A stretch of DNA of 19,483 bases from Flammula alnicola (Eukaryota; Basidiomycota; Agaricomycetes; Agaricales; Strophariaceae). The stretch lies in NCBI GenBank assembly GCA_015499995.1, contig JADNRV010000651.1, positions 1-19,483 of the forward strand, read 5' to 3'. Both the position numbers and the translations under genes were made by a program. The notes below the pieces were generated by a model. It was not told the origin of the DNA and ran no database searches. It worked only from the letters and a program-made list of their open reading frames with translations. Below are positions 9,255-19,483 of this stretch, piece after piece (position 1 is the stretch's first letter; each line of letters opens with the position of its first letter).

Positions 9255-12200
9255 ATGGCTTCGGCGGACGTCTTACATCCAGCAACTCTAAAACACAGCG
9301 ATGCTCTCCGTCAAGACACCCATGATTCCGCAAACAATGTCGAACCTCCAAATCAACAAGACTCACACCACCAGCAACGTCTTGAAGTGCCCTTCTCACA
9401 AGACCATACTGAACACAAACTACACTTCAGCGATTCAGATAACTTAGACCAGCCGATCCATCTCCACGAAAAACAAAGCAGTTCCAGTGCTAACCGTATC
9501 CAATACGACGATTCGGACTCGGAACTTCATCCAGAACAAACCTCCAAATCAACCAAGTCCCTCTCACGGCTTTCTGGGCATGCCTTCCCGAATTTCAAGT
9601 CACCCCCTGACACACCAGCTGCCAGGACGGGCCCTCCACGCTCCCTGTCCTTCGCTTACATGCCTGGCTCACCTTCCATCATGTCGTCTAAGCACACCAA
9701 CCAATACTTCCAAAGCCATCCTGAAGACCAAGCGCCTCCTGACGTGCTTGCAGACCTCGATGCTGATTACTCGTTCACTTCGAATGCGGGTGACAAGGAA
9801 TTCCGCACTGCCCTCGAGTATCGCGACCAGCAGGAGCGCGATTACAGGGCAGCGAAAGGGAAGAGGCGACAGCAGCAGAGGGACAGGAGCTCGTCTGATG
9901 AAGGGTGGGGCATTAATCCCATGAAGTGGTTCCAGGAGTCACCCAAGGAGGAGAAACCTGCCATGGACTTTACGTCTTCGCCTGCACCTGAGGCTGAGGC
10001 TGAGGCCCAGGTTCCAGAGCACAAGGAGGAGGAGGGCGAGCAGCGGCCGGATGGCTCTGAGCTAGATGGGGGTGCTAGTACAAGCTTCTTCCTGCGCCGC
10101 CCGCCCAAACGTGGTGAAACCGCTGATGTGTCCCTGTCCCCGACGAATGCCGGTAGTAAGGCTAGGGCGAGGATGCGTCGTGCCTTTACTGTGCCTCATA
10201 CAGCTCGTGCTGACGATTCGCACAAGGAAAAGGGCGCAGACGTAGACCACGAGGGGACGACGGCCGAGTCTGGCATGCAAACGACGGCGTCGACGACGGA
10301 GAAGGACACCTCCACCACGCCGGCGCTGGGCCCCGCGAAGTGGGCCAAGCTGCGGGGGCTGCTGCCGCATCTCGTGCACCCCAACGAGACCATCCTGCCT
10401 GCGCCCTCCGTGGTCACCTCGCAGGCGGTGAATATCACCGACGAGCTGATCACAGGCGGGCTTTCCACGCTCATGTTGCGGCTCTGGTTCCAGCGGGACG
10501 AGAAAGGACACCGGCGCGTGCCTCTCCTTTTCCACCGTCTGCGGATCCGCATCTCGGACTCGCTGCACCCCATGGAGCGGCACGGCTCCGTCTTCCGCAT
10601 CGAGTGCGAGTACGGCAGCGTTGCAAGATGGGTGGTGTATAGGGAGCTGCGGGATTTTTTGAGCCTGCATGCGCACTATGCCATGTCGAATATGATTCTC
10701 CAGAATGTGGACAAGATGCCGGAGTTTCCCAAGACGAGTTTGCCGTATTTCAAGTTTTTGAATAAGGAGCTGAGGGAGAAGGGGGATGGGAGAAGGGTGG
10801 GCACGGCGGATTTCGCGAGGCTGCAGAGGGAGGCGTTGGAGAATTATTTGATTAATCTTATCAGGGCTGTGGTACGTCTCTTTCTTGCTCCATTATCTAC
10901 TGTACTTGAAATTATACTAATGGTAAAAATTCATGTAGATGTTCCACCCCTCGTCGAACCGCCTCGCTGGGTTCCTCGAGATTAGCGCTCTGTCCATTTC
11001 CTTGGCACAGTCTGGAGCACAGTACAAAGCCGGGTTCTTGAAGATCGAATTAAGTAGTAATAGCGGCGGTGGGTTTGGCCGAAAGTCGACGAGCTGGCAA
11101 GAGAAGAAGGTGTCGAGGTGGTGTTCGGTACGCGAGAGTTATTTGGTGGTACTCGAGGAGCCTGGAGAGGTAAGTTGCCTTTTATCCCCATGTTGATGGT
11201 TCTGGTTATTGCAGAAAATCAGCGGATGCTGACTACGCTTTCGTTGATTAGCTTGAGGTCTGGGACGTCTTTCTCTTCGATTCGGGTTTTAAGATCGAGC
11301 GACCGAAGCGGTATTATCGTCAAGGCCTCGGAAATTTATTACATCATGATAAAACGGACGAAAAATCGAAAGAGCCACAGCAACAACATAAGAAGACGGT
11401 CGAGCATCAACATGGACATGGACACGCAAACGGAGATGCACAACAAAGGCCAACGGAGCCGGCAGCGCAACCTCGTCTCTCTACAGCGCCTGATTCAGAG
11501 CGGAGGTCCGTCATTTCGTCCATCAAGACGCGCGTGTCGAAGATCTTCCAGCTCGACCCATCGGGGTGTATGTCGGCGAGCGGCAGTCGCGGGGCCTCGA
11601 CCTCGCGCATTGCCGGAACCCACAGCGACGAGGACGAGGCCGATGCGGATGTCAGCGACCAGGGCGACGACGACTTGGGTAGTGTGTTATCCGTTCCTTC
11701 GCGACCGCCGACGCCGATGTTGGATCCGTCGACGAACGCGAATCCGTTGCTGCAGGGCCAAGGCGAGGAAGGTGCTGGGAAGGAGGGCGATGAGAAGGGT
11801 AAGGAGGGCATGAAGAAAAAGGCGGCGAGCGATGTATCTAGGCATACATTTTATGTTGTAAATTCGCAGATGCGGCTGAAGCTGGTTGCGAAGAATGAGG
11901 TGCGTTGGTTTTGGGATTTTTTTGTTTTATTTCTTTCTTTCTTTTCCTTCAATAATTCACCTTTGTCGTCCATTATGCTCATTTTCTTCTTCTTGCAGCG
12001 CCAAATGTCGCAGTTCGTCACCGCACTCGAAAAGACGGCGGCGAATTCGCATTACACACGCAGCAACCGGTTCGATAGTTTTTCCCCAATCAGAATGAAC
12101 GTTGCTGCACAATGGCTCGTCGACGGCGTGAGTTTGTACCCTTTATCTATTTTAGCTCGAGCGTCATGCGCGGGTTTTGCGAATCTAAAGTCCGTGTTCT

Positions 12201-15200
12201 CCGTTTGTTGATTGAATTGCCCAATTCTTTTTCTGTAGCGCGATTACTTTTGGAACCTCTCTCGCGCGATGCTCCTCGCGAAAGAGAGCATCTATATCCA
12301 TGATTGGTGGCTTTCTCCGGGTGGGTTCTTTGTTCATCATGCCATGCTCTTCAGTATGGAGGTTTTTTTTTCAAGCGCTGACCGGCTGTGTCTCTTCTCC
12401 TTATTTCGTTTTTTTCCCATCCAATTTTGTTTTCATCGTGCGGCGCCGGTACCTCCTTTCGCCGTTGAATTGATTTTGTGGAACCTTTTTTTGGTATCTG
12501 GTGGCTGCAACACATGGTATATCTACAGAGTTGCAGATGAGGCGTCCTGATAAGGAGAGGTATCGATTGGATAAGCTCTTAGAGAGGAAAGCCAAGGAGG
12601 GAGTCAAGATTTATGTTATTCTCTAGTAAGTGACTCTTGGCCTCGATGCTTCTTCTCTTGTGGATCGGCGGCCTTTTTTATTTGTTTTGTGTGTTGCGAT
12701 AGATCTGCTTGCTGACCGCTGCAACCTTATTCCTTTCTTTTCCTAGCCAAGAGGTCTCAAATCGGACCACGCCGACGGATAGCAAGTGCGTTCCACCTTT
12801 CGCTGTCAATTTGACTTCCTGGGCTTTGGCTTATCGCACCGCTCCGCATGCTTTGGAGGACTGGTGTCGTAAAAAGTCCACTTATGAATATATTTCACTG
12901 ATCTTTTTTTTTTCATGTGTATTGCAGTTACGCGAAGCAGCGGCTTATTGGCCTCCATCCGAACATCTTGGTGCAGAGGTCGCCTTCGCACTTCCAGACG
13001 GGAACTTTTTATTGGGCTCATGTGGGTCTTTGAATTGTCTACTGATTACGTTGTCGAGCATGCAACTGACCCACTTATGTTCTCCGTTTTCTCCGTTTTC
13101 TCCCTTCTGCTGCTCGCGGTGCTTCGCCCTTCTTTGCGTTGCTCGGATATAATCTTCAGCATGAGAAGATGTGTGTCATTGACCAGACGATAGCGTTTAT
13201 GGGTGGACTGGATCTGTGCTTCGGCAGGTGTGTTTCATGTCTTCTCGCGCCCTTTGGCTGTGCATGTGTGCATGCTCGTCGCTGACTGGGTGCTGTTTTT
13301 GGCTGTTTAGATGGGACACTCCTCAACATGTATTGACAGATGATGCAGCTGATACTGATAGGTCGGAAATCTGGCCTGGTACGTGTGATTTCGTCGTCGA
13401 TGGCTCAGGTGTGGGTATGGCGGGTCATTCAACGTGCTTGGCGATTTCACAGGCAAAGACTATAGCAACCCGCGCATGTCTGACTTTTTCAACTTAAACA
13501 AACCCGAAGAGGACATGTATGACCGCACGAAGGTGGCAAGGATGCCCTGGTATGTTGATACAACCTCGGGCCTGGGATTTTTATATTTATGAACTGACTA
13601 ATTTGCTTGGAAAGGCATGATGTTGCGATGCAAATAGTTGGGCAGCCAGCGCGAGACTTGGCACGCCATTTCGTCCAGAGGTGAGTTTGTGCACTGCAAT
13701 TCAGTCACATGCTGCGCATTTCTCAGAGTGGGTTCAATATTAATGACACTTTCCCTCCTTTTTGCTGCGATGGCTAAAGATGGAACTATCTGCTGAGAAT
13801 AAAGGTCCGTATTTGCCTTGCCCCTTTCTGACCGGTAATCTTGGAATGCTTGGAGAGTGCTGATTCGCTTGTCCGTTGAATAACGAATAGAACCATACAC
13901 GGCTCATGCCTTTCTTATTGCCTCCTCCTGAGTTCAGGCCCGGAGAGCTGTCGCAGATGGGTTTAACGGGCACCTGCGAGCTACAGATATGCCGATCAGC
14001 AGGTCCTTGGTCTCTTGGTACCCCCGGCAAGATTGAGCATTCGATTCAGAATGCATATCTGAAAGGTCCGTTCTCGCGCGAGTGTCGTTGCTCTGCAGGA
14101 TTTCTCACAGCAACTTTATTATCCATCTCCATATCTACTTCGGGCTGCTCTTTGTCTCTCGCACTTCGGCCTGTCCATCTGCTAAATCCGTGCGGCATGC
14201 AGCGATTCAAATGTCCGAACACTTTGTTTACATCGAGAACCAATTCTTTATCACCTCGTGAGTCCTTTATATTTCCCCTTGTGGGACTTCTAGCCTCCGA
14301 CGTATATTGAAGTCCGTTATCTCTTGTCGGTCCTTCTCCCGTCGTCCTACAGCACAGTTGTCAATGATGTCAAGATCGAAAATAACATCGGAGATGCCAT
14401 CGTTCATCGCATTATACGGGCACACAAGGATGGAACTCCGTGGAAATGCTGTATCATGATACCTGTTTTCCCTGGGTTCACTTTCCCTATCGATCACAGC
14501 GATGCTAGCGCCGTATGTATTCCATTCTCCATTTCTATCATTCTGCCCAGGCTGATTTCAGCCATCTTGTCTAAGATTCGGATAATCCTAGAGTGTCAGA
14601 ACCGGACGATTGCCCGAGGGCCTAATTCTATTTTCTCTCGACTCCGGAAGGAAGGCATTGATGTGAGCCAACGTGCTTTCGCGAAGGTTATACGCAGCAT
14701 GCTAATCAGAGGTGCCTCAGCCTAATGAGTACTTCGCAGTATTCTCTCTTCGTAATTGGGCCAAGATGCGCGGTGATGTGCTTACCACGGAACAAGTAAG
14801 CTATTCATTGCCGCTCCAATCGCTATATGTGTGAATTACTCAACGTTGGCGCCATAGGTCTATATTCATGCCAAAATTTGCATTGTGGATGATAGGCTGG
14901 CAATTATCGGCAGTGCAAACATAAACGAACGATCGCAAAAGGGAGACAGAGACTCAGAATTGGCAGCCGTGATAAGGGATACCGATATGATAGAAAGGTG
15001 GGCTTCATTTTTGGGATGACGGCCTATGGGCCGGTTCTATTCCTGCTATTCCTGTTTCGCTTATTCCTGCATTCGTGCTCTAGTACGATGGCTGGAAAAC
15101 CTTTCAAGGTCGGCCGCTTTGCGCATACATTACGAGTGCGGTTAATGCGAGAACATCTTGGGATTGATGTCGATGCGCTGGATGAGGAAGACCTTATGAC

Positions 15201-16763
15201 ACATGACCCAGTGAAGCCCGAGAATGAACAAGAAGCTTGGGATCCTGATTCAGAACAGACCAATAGAGAGGAGGGTGGCGTAACTCATATCAAGAAATCG
15301 AGCCAGAAGTCGGGCATTGGTGCTGTGGCCATGGATGCGAAAGAGAACGTGAACCGGGGTACGTGGACTGTGACATTCTGTTATTCGTATTGATTTACGC
15401 TTTTGTAGCTGCGTTTGCCGGGGTGGAGACTACGTCGAATAAGACTGCTGAAGTTGTACGCAAGTTAGGCCTTGCGCATAATTTAGTTAGTCGGAATCCC
15501 AGAAACGAAACCATCGAGGAAGAACGCAAGGATTTCAACCGAGAAGGTCAGAAAGAAATAGGGTTTGCCAGCTCTGTCGTTCCGACTCTCGAGGAGAAGA
15601 CGATTGAAGAACAACGGCCACCTAAAGAACATATAGATGCCGAAAAGGATCATACAAACAACGGCGATCGGACCATCGGGGACAACCACGAAGCCGAAAA
15701 CGGACATGCGCAAAACGGAGACGCACTTCCTAACAGCGCACCATCCGAACTCCACACTGACGATAATGTCCTATTTGGAGCCCCAGCAAATGCAAAATTA
15801 CCAAGTGTCGACAACGAGCCTCCAGCACGGTCCTTGAACAGCGACGTTGTTGAAGAGGAGCAAGCAACACCCGGCGCGAAAGCAACGATTAAAGATAACC
15901 TAGGAAGCAAATCCAGCAGGAAACATGTTTGGACGGTTCCAACAAAGAAACCTCAAGTTGGACCACAGGATTTTGAGGACCCTATTTCGGATGCTTTTTG
16001 GAAAAACACTTGGGTGGCCAGCGCCGTTCATAATGTCAGTGATGAGCCCCTCTCAACCCCATTCTATTTTTACGAAGGTCATGTTGGGCTGATCATGCAC
16101 CCCTCTCGCAGACGGAAATATACCGGAAGGTATTTCATGCTGTACCAGATGATCTTATCAGCACTTGGAAACAGTACAAAGAATTCGTGGCCTACCACGA
16201 ACGCTTGAACAAACCTGTACGTCTGATTAATTCGTTGCTGGTAACTGACTCCGACTTACTTCTGTACGTTAGACTCGTGGTAGCACAAATGGGGAGCCAG
16301 TTGCCCGAATACCGTCAGAGTCGGGCGAGGAAGTGGCACATGAACCTTTACCATCTGACACCAATCCCACCGACATTGCGTCGGAAATGAGCAAAGAAGA
16401 GGGAGAAGAAACTCCTCCTTTGAACAGCTCATCTTTTGCCGCCACGCAAAATGAAGAACCGACCAAGCCTCGTCGGCCCGCAAGAGGCTCGGAGCCTTTT
16501 GAGAAATGGGAAAGAGATGAGATGGAGAAGTTATTGGGCGAACTTAATGGTCAACTTGGTACGTAGAATGCGAGTCTCCTCCGTCACATGCTTATTGAGT
16601 TCGATATCCTAGTGATCTACCCCAATTGGTTCTTGGAGGGTGAAGATATCGCTAATAATTTCCTGTTCAATGCCGATCGGTACACTTTTCTTTCTCTTTG
16701 CGTTTGTGCTAGGTTTGCTCACTATTTTTGCTTAGGCTTCTACCATTACCCATCTACACTTAG
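9255..16763 (+). CDS. spo14: Phospholipase D1 (Spo14-type) with PX and PH domains, 1779 aa, 25 exons
   Basis: Hydrolyses phosphatidylcholine to phosphatidic acid and choline; the yeast homologue Spo14 acts on membranes in sporulation and secretion. Exons: 9255-10871, 10939-11169, 11252-11899, 11999-12127, 12239-12320, 12529-12625, 12747-12785, 12928-13021, 13160-13227, 13311-13378, 13453-13549, 13615-13680, 13780-13804, 13891-14065, 14203-14257, 14353-14512, 14576-14662, 14721-14795, 14858-14997, 15084-15358, 15409-16034, 16112-16216, 16273-16558, 16613-16679, 16736-16763. They total 5340 nt and stay in frame. Order: a low-complexity N-terminus (1-410), PX (about 415-555), PH (about 572-850) interrupted by a ~167-residue polar insert (647-813), HKD1 HEKMCVID (980-987), the IENQFFITS motif, HKD2 HAKICIVD (from 1275), a polar loop encoded by exon 21, and a conserved end ([14 protein letters not shown], then LLPLPIYT). 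All catalytic H, K and D residues are present. Each join was chosen from GT-AG sites and family continuity. Confidence 0.94.
13780..13804 (+). other. 25-nt micro-exon (exon 13) of phospholipase D
   Basis: Flanked by an acceptor TAAAG at 13779 and a donor GTCCGT at 13805, it encodes the end of a split Arg codon, then WNYLLRIK. The sequence joins the flanking exons (FVQR and NHTRLMPF) as expected for the family, so skipping it would shift the frame. It is shorter than every other exon of the gene, the next being the 28-nt last exon. Confidence 0.85.
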
Positions 16764-17099
16764 TTGATCAACGTACGATCCCTCTTGGACTCATAGTCAA
16801 AGATACTCGGATAATATTGTAGCAAAGTCATTCTATTCATCTACTATCTAGTTCAAACACTTCGCTTTCCGTTCTAACACAAAATAGTTTTTTCTGGTTA
16901 TTCTGTACAATTTCTCTCTCTCTCTTTCTATCGCTTGAGATGCCAAAATATCGCATACATTTGCAATATTGTGGCCTTCGATGATGTAGAAACAGGAATA
17001 GCTATAGCTTCCAGATATTATTGCAGGATACAATCCGGCATTACCATTTTGTGAAATTTCACTCTACTGATCAGTATTAATATTATTTGGCTGCCAGTG
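16764..17099. other. Short intergenic region between phospholipase D and the SAP-like gene
   Basis: About 340 bp hold the 3' end of phospholipase D and the upstream region of the next gene. It is A/T-rich, with a TC dinucleotide run at about 16913-16925. No clear AATAAA follows the phospholipase D stop within it; the nearest is at 17108-17113, already inside the proposed first exon of the next gene. Confidence 0.5.
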
Positions 17100-19483
17100 A
17101 TGGCCAAAATAAAACCTGATCACTCCTTTCTCTCTTACCACAATCAATCTGAACCGCAAGGGCTTGCCAGGCTTGGACTGGAACGTACTTCTGGTTGAAT
17201 TTTACCTTCTTAACAAGGATTCGATATGGCTCCTTCCATGACGGAAGATGGCCTCAAAAGCTCACCGTTCCTCAATTGAAACTCATGTGCAAAGAAAAAT
17301 GTATTGTCGGTTATTCGAAACTCGCCAAGGATGCTGTTATCGCAAAGCTGTTGAACTGGCAAAGGCTGCAAAGTCCTCTACCTCGGGGTGACGTCACAAC
17401 GATTAATACCTCTTCGGAAGTCTTTTTTGGCAGTGGGAACACTGGGAATCTAGTCTCGACGAAGCAATCTCAACAGGCTTCAACCGCCATTTCCAAGCCG
17501 ACCTCGCGTCTGTTGCCTATAGATGTTTCCAAAGTGCAAGATCCTTTACTTAACTTACCAGGAGCAGCTAGGAACTATGATTCTGGGCCGACTGAGACGA
17601 AATCCAACGTGCCAACGTCGCAGGGAGCCCAGGGGCTTTCAACCACTGGATCTTTCGCTGTCCTCCTCGACAGCGGCATTAAAGGCCAAGATGTGTCTGT
17701 TAACCTTCGAAGGGCCATCCCAGTGGCCATAACTTCCAAAAGGCGATTGGATGAATGGGAATCAAGTCCCACCAACGTCCAGAAAAAATCGAGATCCAAT
17801 GAGATCATCGACGGTTCTACAGTTGTCTCAACAGGTCCGAAGGGCATGTCGTCTGCTTCCTCAAAAGCTACATCTAGCACCAGCACCACCCAAAAGAACG
17901 CTAGCGGGTACCGTACTTCTGAAAATACCAACCTTTCGGCAATTATTCCTTCAAAGCGCTTCAAAGCTTTGATGCCACATACTACCACTCCTAACGCGAT
18001 CAGTGGTCACCCTACTTCGACCGTCAGCTTCAAATATACAGCTCCTTCCAAATTAAAAAATGCGCATTCTGAGGTCTCGAATATATCCAGATATCTGGAT
18101 TTTGAGCTCGCGAGTTCAACGATAACGTTGAAACCTATTTCCTTCCCGCCCTCAGTCGCACAGCGAAAGAATGTGCCTCGTCTCGCCTTGATCTTGAGCA
18201 GGATTTCTTTGGAGGATCTACCGGCATGTGCACTCGTGTCTCGTTCATTTCGCTACTCGGGTAAATAAATTCAACTCGCTCTTCCAGCATCTCGGCTGAC
18301 ATTTTGTCCAGCCTACCTGTCCGCTGTTAACCAACTATCGAGGAAGTTTCTGGGGAAAAGGCTGCAAAATACACTCCTGGACTACTCTTCGAAAATGACT
18401 AACTTTTGGCCATATCTTCGTCACCGGCATGAAGAAGCCAAAGAGCGGCAGAGCATTTATGAAGCATCATTTCTTGGACGAGCAGTGAAAGGAGTCTATG
18501 GCATTGCTGAAGGCCTATGGTCAAGCCCAGATCACGAAAAGCAAGCAACCATCGCAGTACGGTGCGTAACTTGATCGTCAAAAAGAATTCATGCTAACTA
18601 TAGGACTTGAAAGATTTTTATTGACTAGATTATTCTTCTATGTGTCCCTCGGCCATGGAGGTGATGAATTGAAATCGGGAAAAGAAAAAGACTACTGGCT
18701 TGTACTCGACGCACAGGAAGTTATCCCACACGAGATTTGGAAGATCTCATTTCGCTCATCGTCCTCGATTCACTTTTTCTATGTCCTTGAGGCTACCTGC
18801 GAAGTAGTTGGTGAACCAGAGGTTAATAGCCCAGCTCTATCCTCGATTGGCAATCTTCGAGCAGACTGGTCGGACTATATCGCCTCTAGACTCAACTGTC
18901 CGACGCAGAGTGACCCTATTGTCTGTCCTCCTGGTTTATTGGAGCACTTGCAATGGACAAATCACGAAGAATATGCTAAAGGAATCAGTAAACTCTGGCT
19001 ATCAAAGCTTGAAAGAGAAGGAGGTATCGGAGTCGCTAAATTGACCGTTGCTCAACGTTATGTTCTCGCTTGCGTAGCAAGTAATAGGTCGGTTAATCTA
19101 TTTTGTGATGCTGGCATTTGCTCATGGATATTCCAGTGTCAGCGGGCCCTGGCTGACGTCTAATGAAATGCTACAAGACTTCAGTGGTCTTCCTTCGAAG
19201 ATGCATTTGAAGCGCGAAAGGGGTTCAACATCCCAGAGGATCAACATGTTTATGCCTCCGTAAGGTTTCATTGAGCTTCAAGGGACTTATGATTACACCG
19301 CAGTGCTAACTTGTTCATCGATATCGCGATGTCGTAGGCACCATCATGTCGAGAGCATCCATTTCACTTCAAGCGATGGAAAAGACCTTCACCCTGCGGT
19401 GGCGGTGGTGCAAACCCCTGGGAGAGAATACTATATCTTGAAAGATAACGGCATGCAAGTAGGATGCGAAGAGGATGGATTTG
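17100..19483 (+). CDS. SAP-like/F-box-like protein of unknown function, 3' end outside the window
   Basis: I do not recognise the gene family. The long frame 17217-18260 starts with a SAP-like helix-turn-helix (LTVPQLKLMCKEKCIVGYSK through VIAKLL), a fold used for DNA/chromatin binding. A Ser/Thr-rich, probably disordered stretch of ~250 residues follows, then an F-box-like helix near 18178-18260 (LALILSRISLEDLPACALVS). Further exons are 18312-18561, 18614-19087, 19178-19264 and 19338 to the edge, all in frame, encoding a conserved-looking globular part (e.g. FLLTRLFFYVSLG, YYILKDNGMQVGCEEDGF). The donor after 19264 is weak (GTTTCA), but it is the only one that keeps the frame. The 5' end is unsettled. 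ATG 17100 opens a plausible exon (ending LARLGLERTSG), yet no GT-AG pair joins it in frame to the SAP-like codons. The next in-frame ATG, 17285, falls inside the SAP-like motif. An F-box would suggest a ubiquitin-ligase adaptor, which is inference. Confidence 0.7.
17388..17397. promoter_or_regulatory. Third TGACGTCA palindrome, inside the SAP-like gene
   Basis: GTGACGTCAC, the same 10-bp palindrome as at 9153-9162, lies in coding sequence of the SAP-like gene. It is noted because three perfect copies of the 8-mer are more than expected by chance in 19 kb. A regulatory role here is doubtful. Confidence 0.15.

Noticed and set aside
10062..10676. 204-codon minus-strand frame inside phospholipase D exon 1
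   Set aside because: It lies opposite the PX-domain coding region, has no family resemblance, and its length is explained by the GC-rich codon use of the real gene.
11118..11813. 231-codon + strand frame overlapping phospholipase D exons 2-3
   Set aside because: Out of frame with the PH domain, runs through an intron, and is Arg/Ser-rich as expected of a shifted reading.

Overview
The window looks like nuclear DNA of a basidiomycete fungus, probably an Agaricomycete. All genes I can support lie on the + strand. They are split by many short introns (mostly 50-140 bp) with GTRNGT-type donors, CTRAY-like branch sites and YAG/AAG acceptors. The protein families (a TcuA-like flavoprotein, a Spo14/PLD1 phospholipase D with PX and PH domains, and a SAP-like protein with an F-box-like helix) and a polyadenylated non-LTR retrotransposon fragment fit that origin. 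No prokaryotic features (operons, Shine-Dalgarno sites, CRISPR, IS elements) and no tRNA or rRNA genes were seen.

Layout. Positions 1-2789 hold no gene I can name, only one weak ORF (399-944). Positions 2803-3603 are a 5'-truncated LINE: the last ~97 codons of its ORF with a zinc-binding motif, a 3' UTR with a pyrimidine-rich part, and a poly(A) tail, flanked by a 13-bp target-site duplication. Positions 3617-4902 are non-coding as far as I can tell. Positions 4903-7549 are a complete three-exon gene for a 565-residue FAD-dependent oxidoreductase of the tricarballylate dehydrogenase/fumarate reductase flavoprotein family, with an unusually long 866-bp first intron. Positions 7550-9254 are intergenic and carry two perfect TGACGTCA palindromes and a tiny uORF that ends 2 nt before the next start codon. 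Positions 9255-16763 are a phospholipase D gene that I resolved into 25 exons; the splices join into one open frame of 1779 residues with PX, PH and two intact HKD motifs. From about 17100 to the right edge is a gene for a SAP-like/F-box-like protein, cut off by the window end, whose first splice does not resolve cleanly.

The three genes do not form an obvious pathway or cluster: one is metabolic, one is lipid signalling and one is unknown. The strongest observations are the recent LINE insertion with its reconstructable empty site, the dense PLD exon structure including a 25-nt exon, the uORF abutting the PLD start, the 866-bp intron in the flavoprotein gene, and the frame conflict at the 5' end of the last gene. 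I found no clear sign of a wholly new system. The SAP-like/F-box-like protein is the least familiar gene here.
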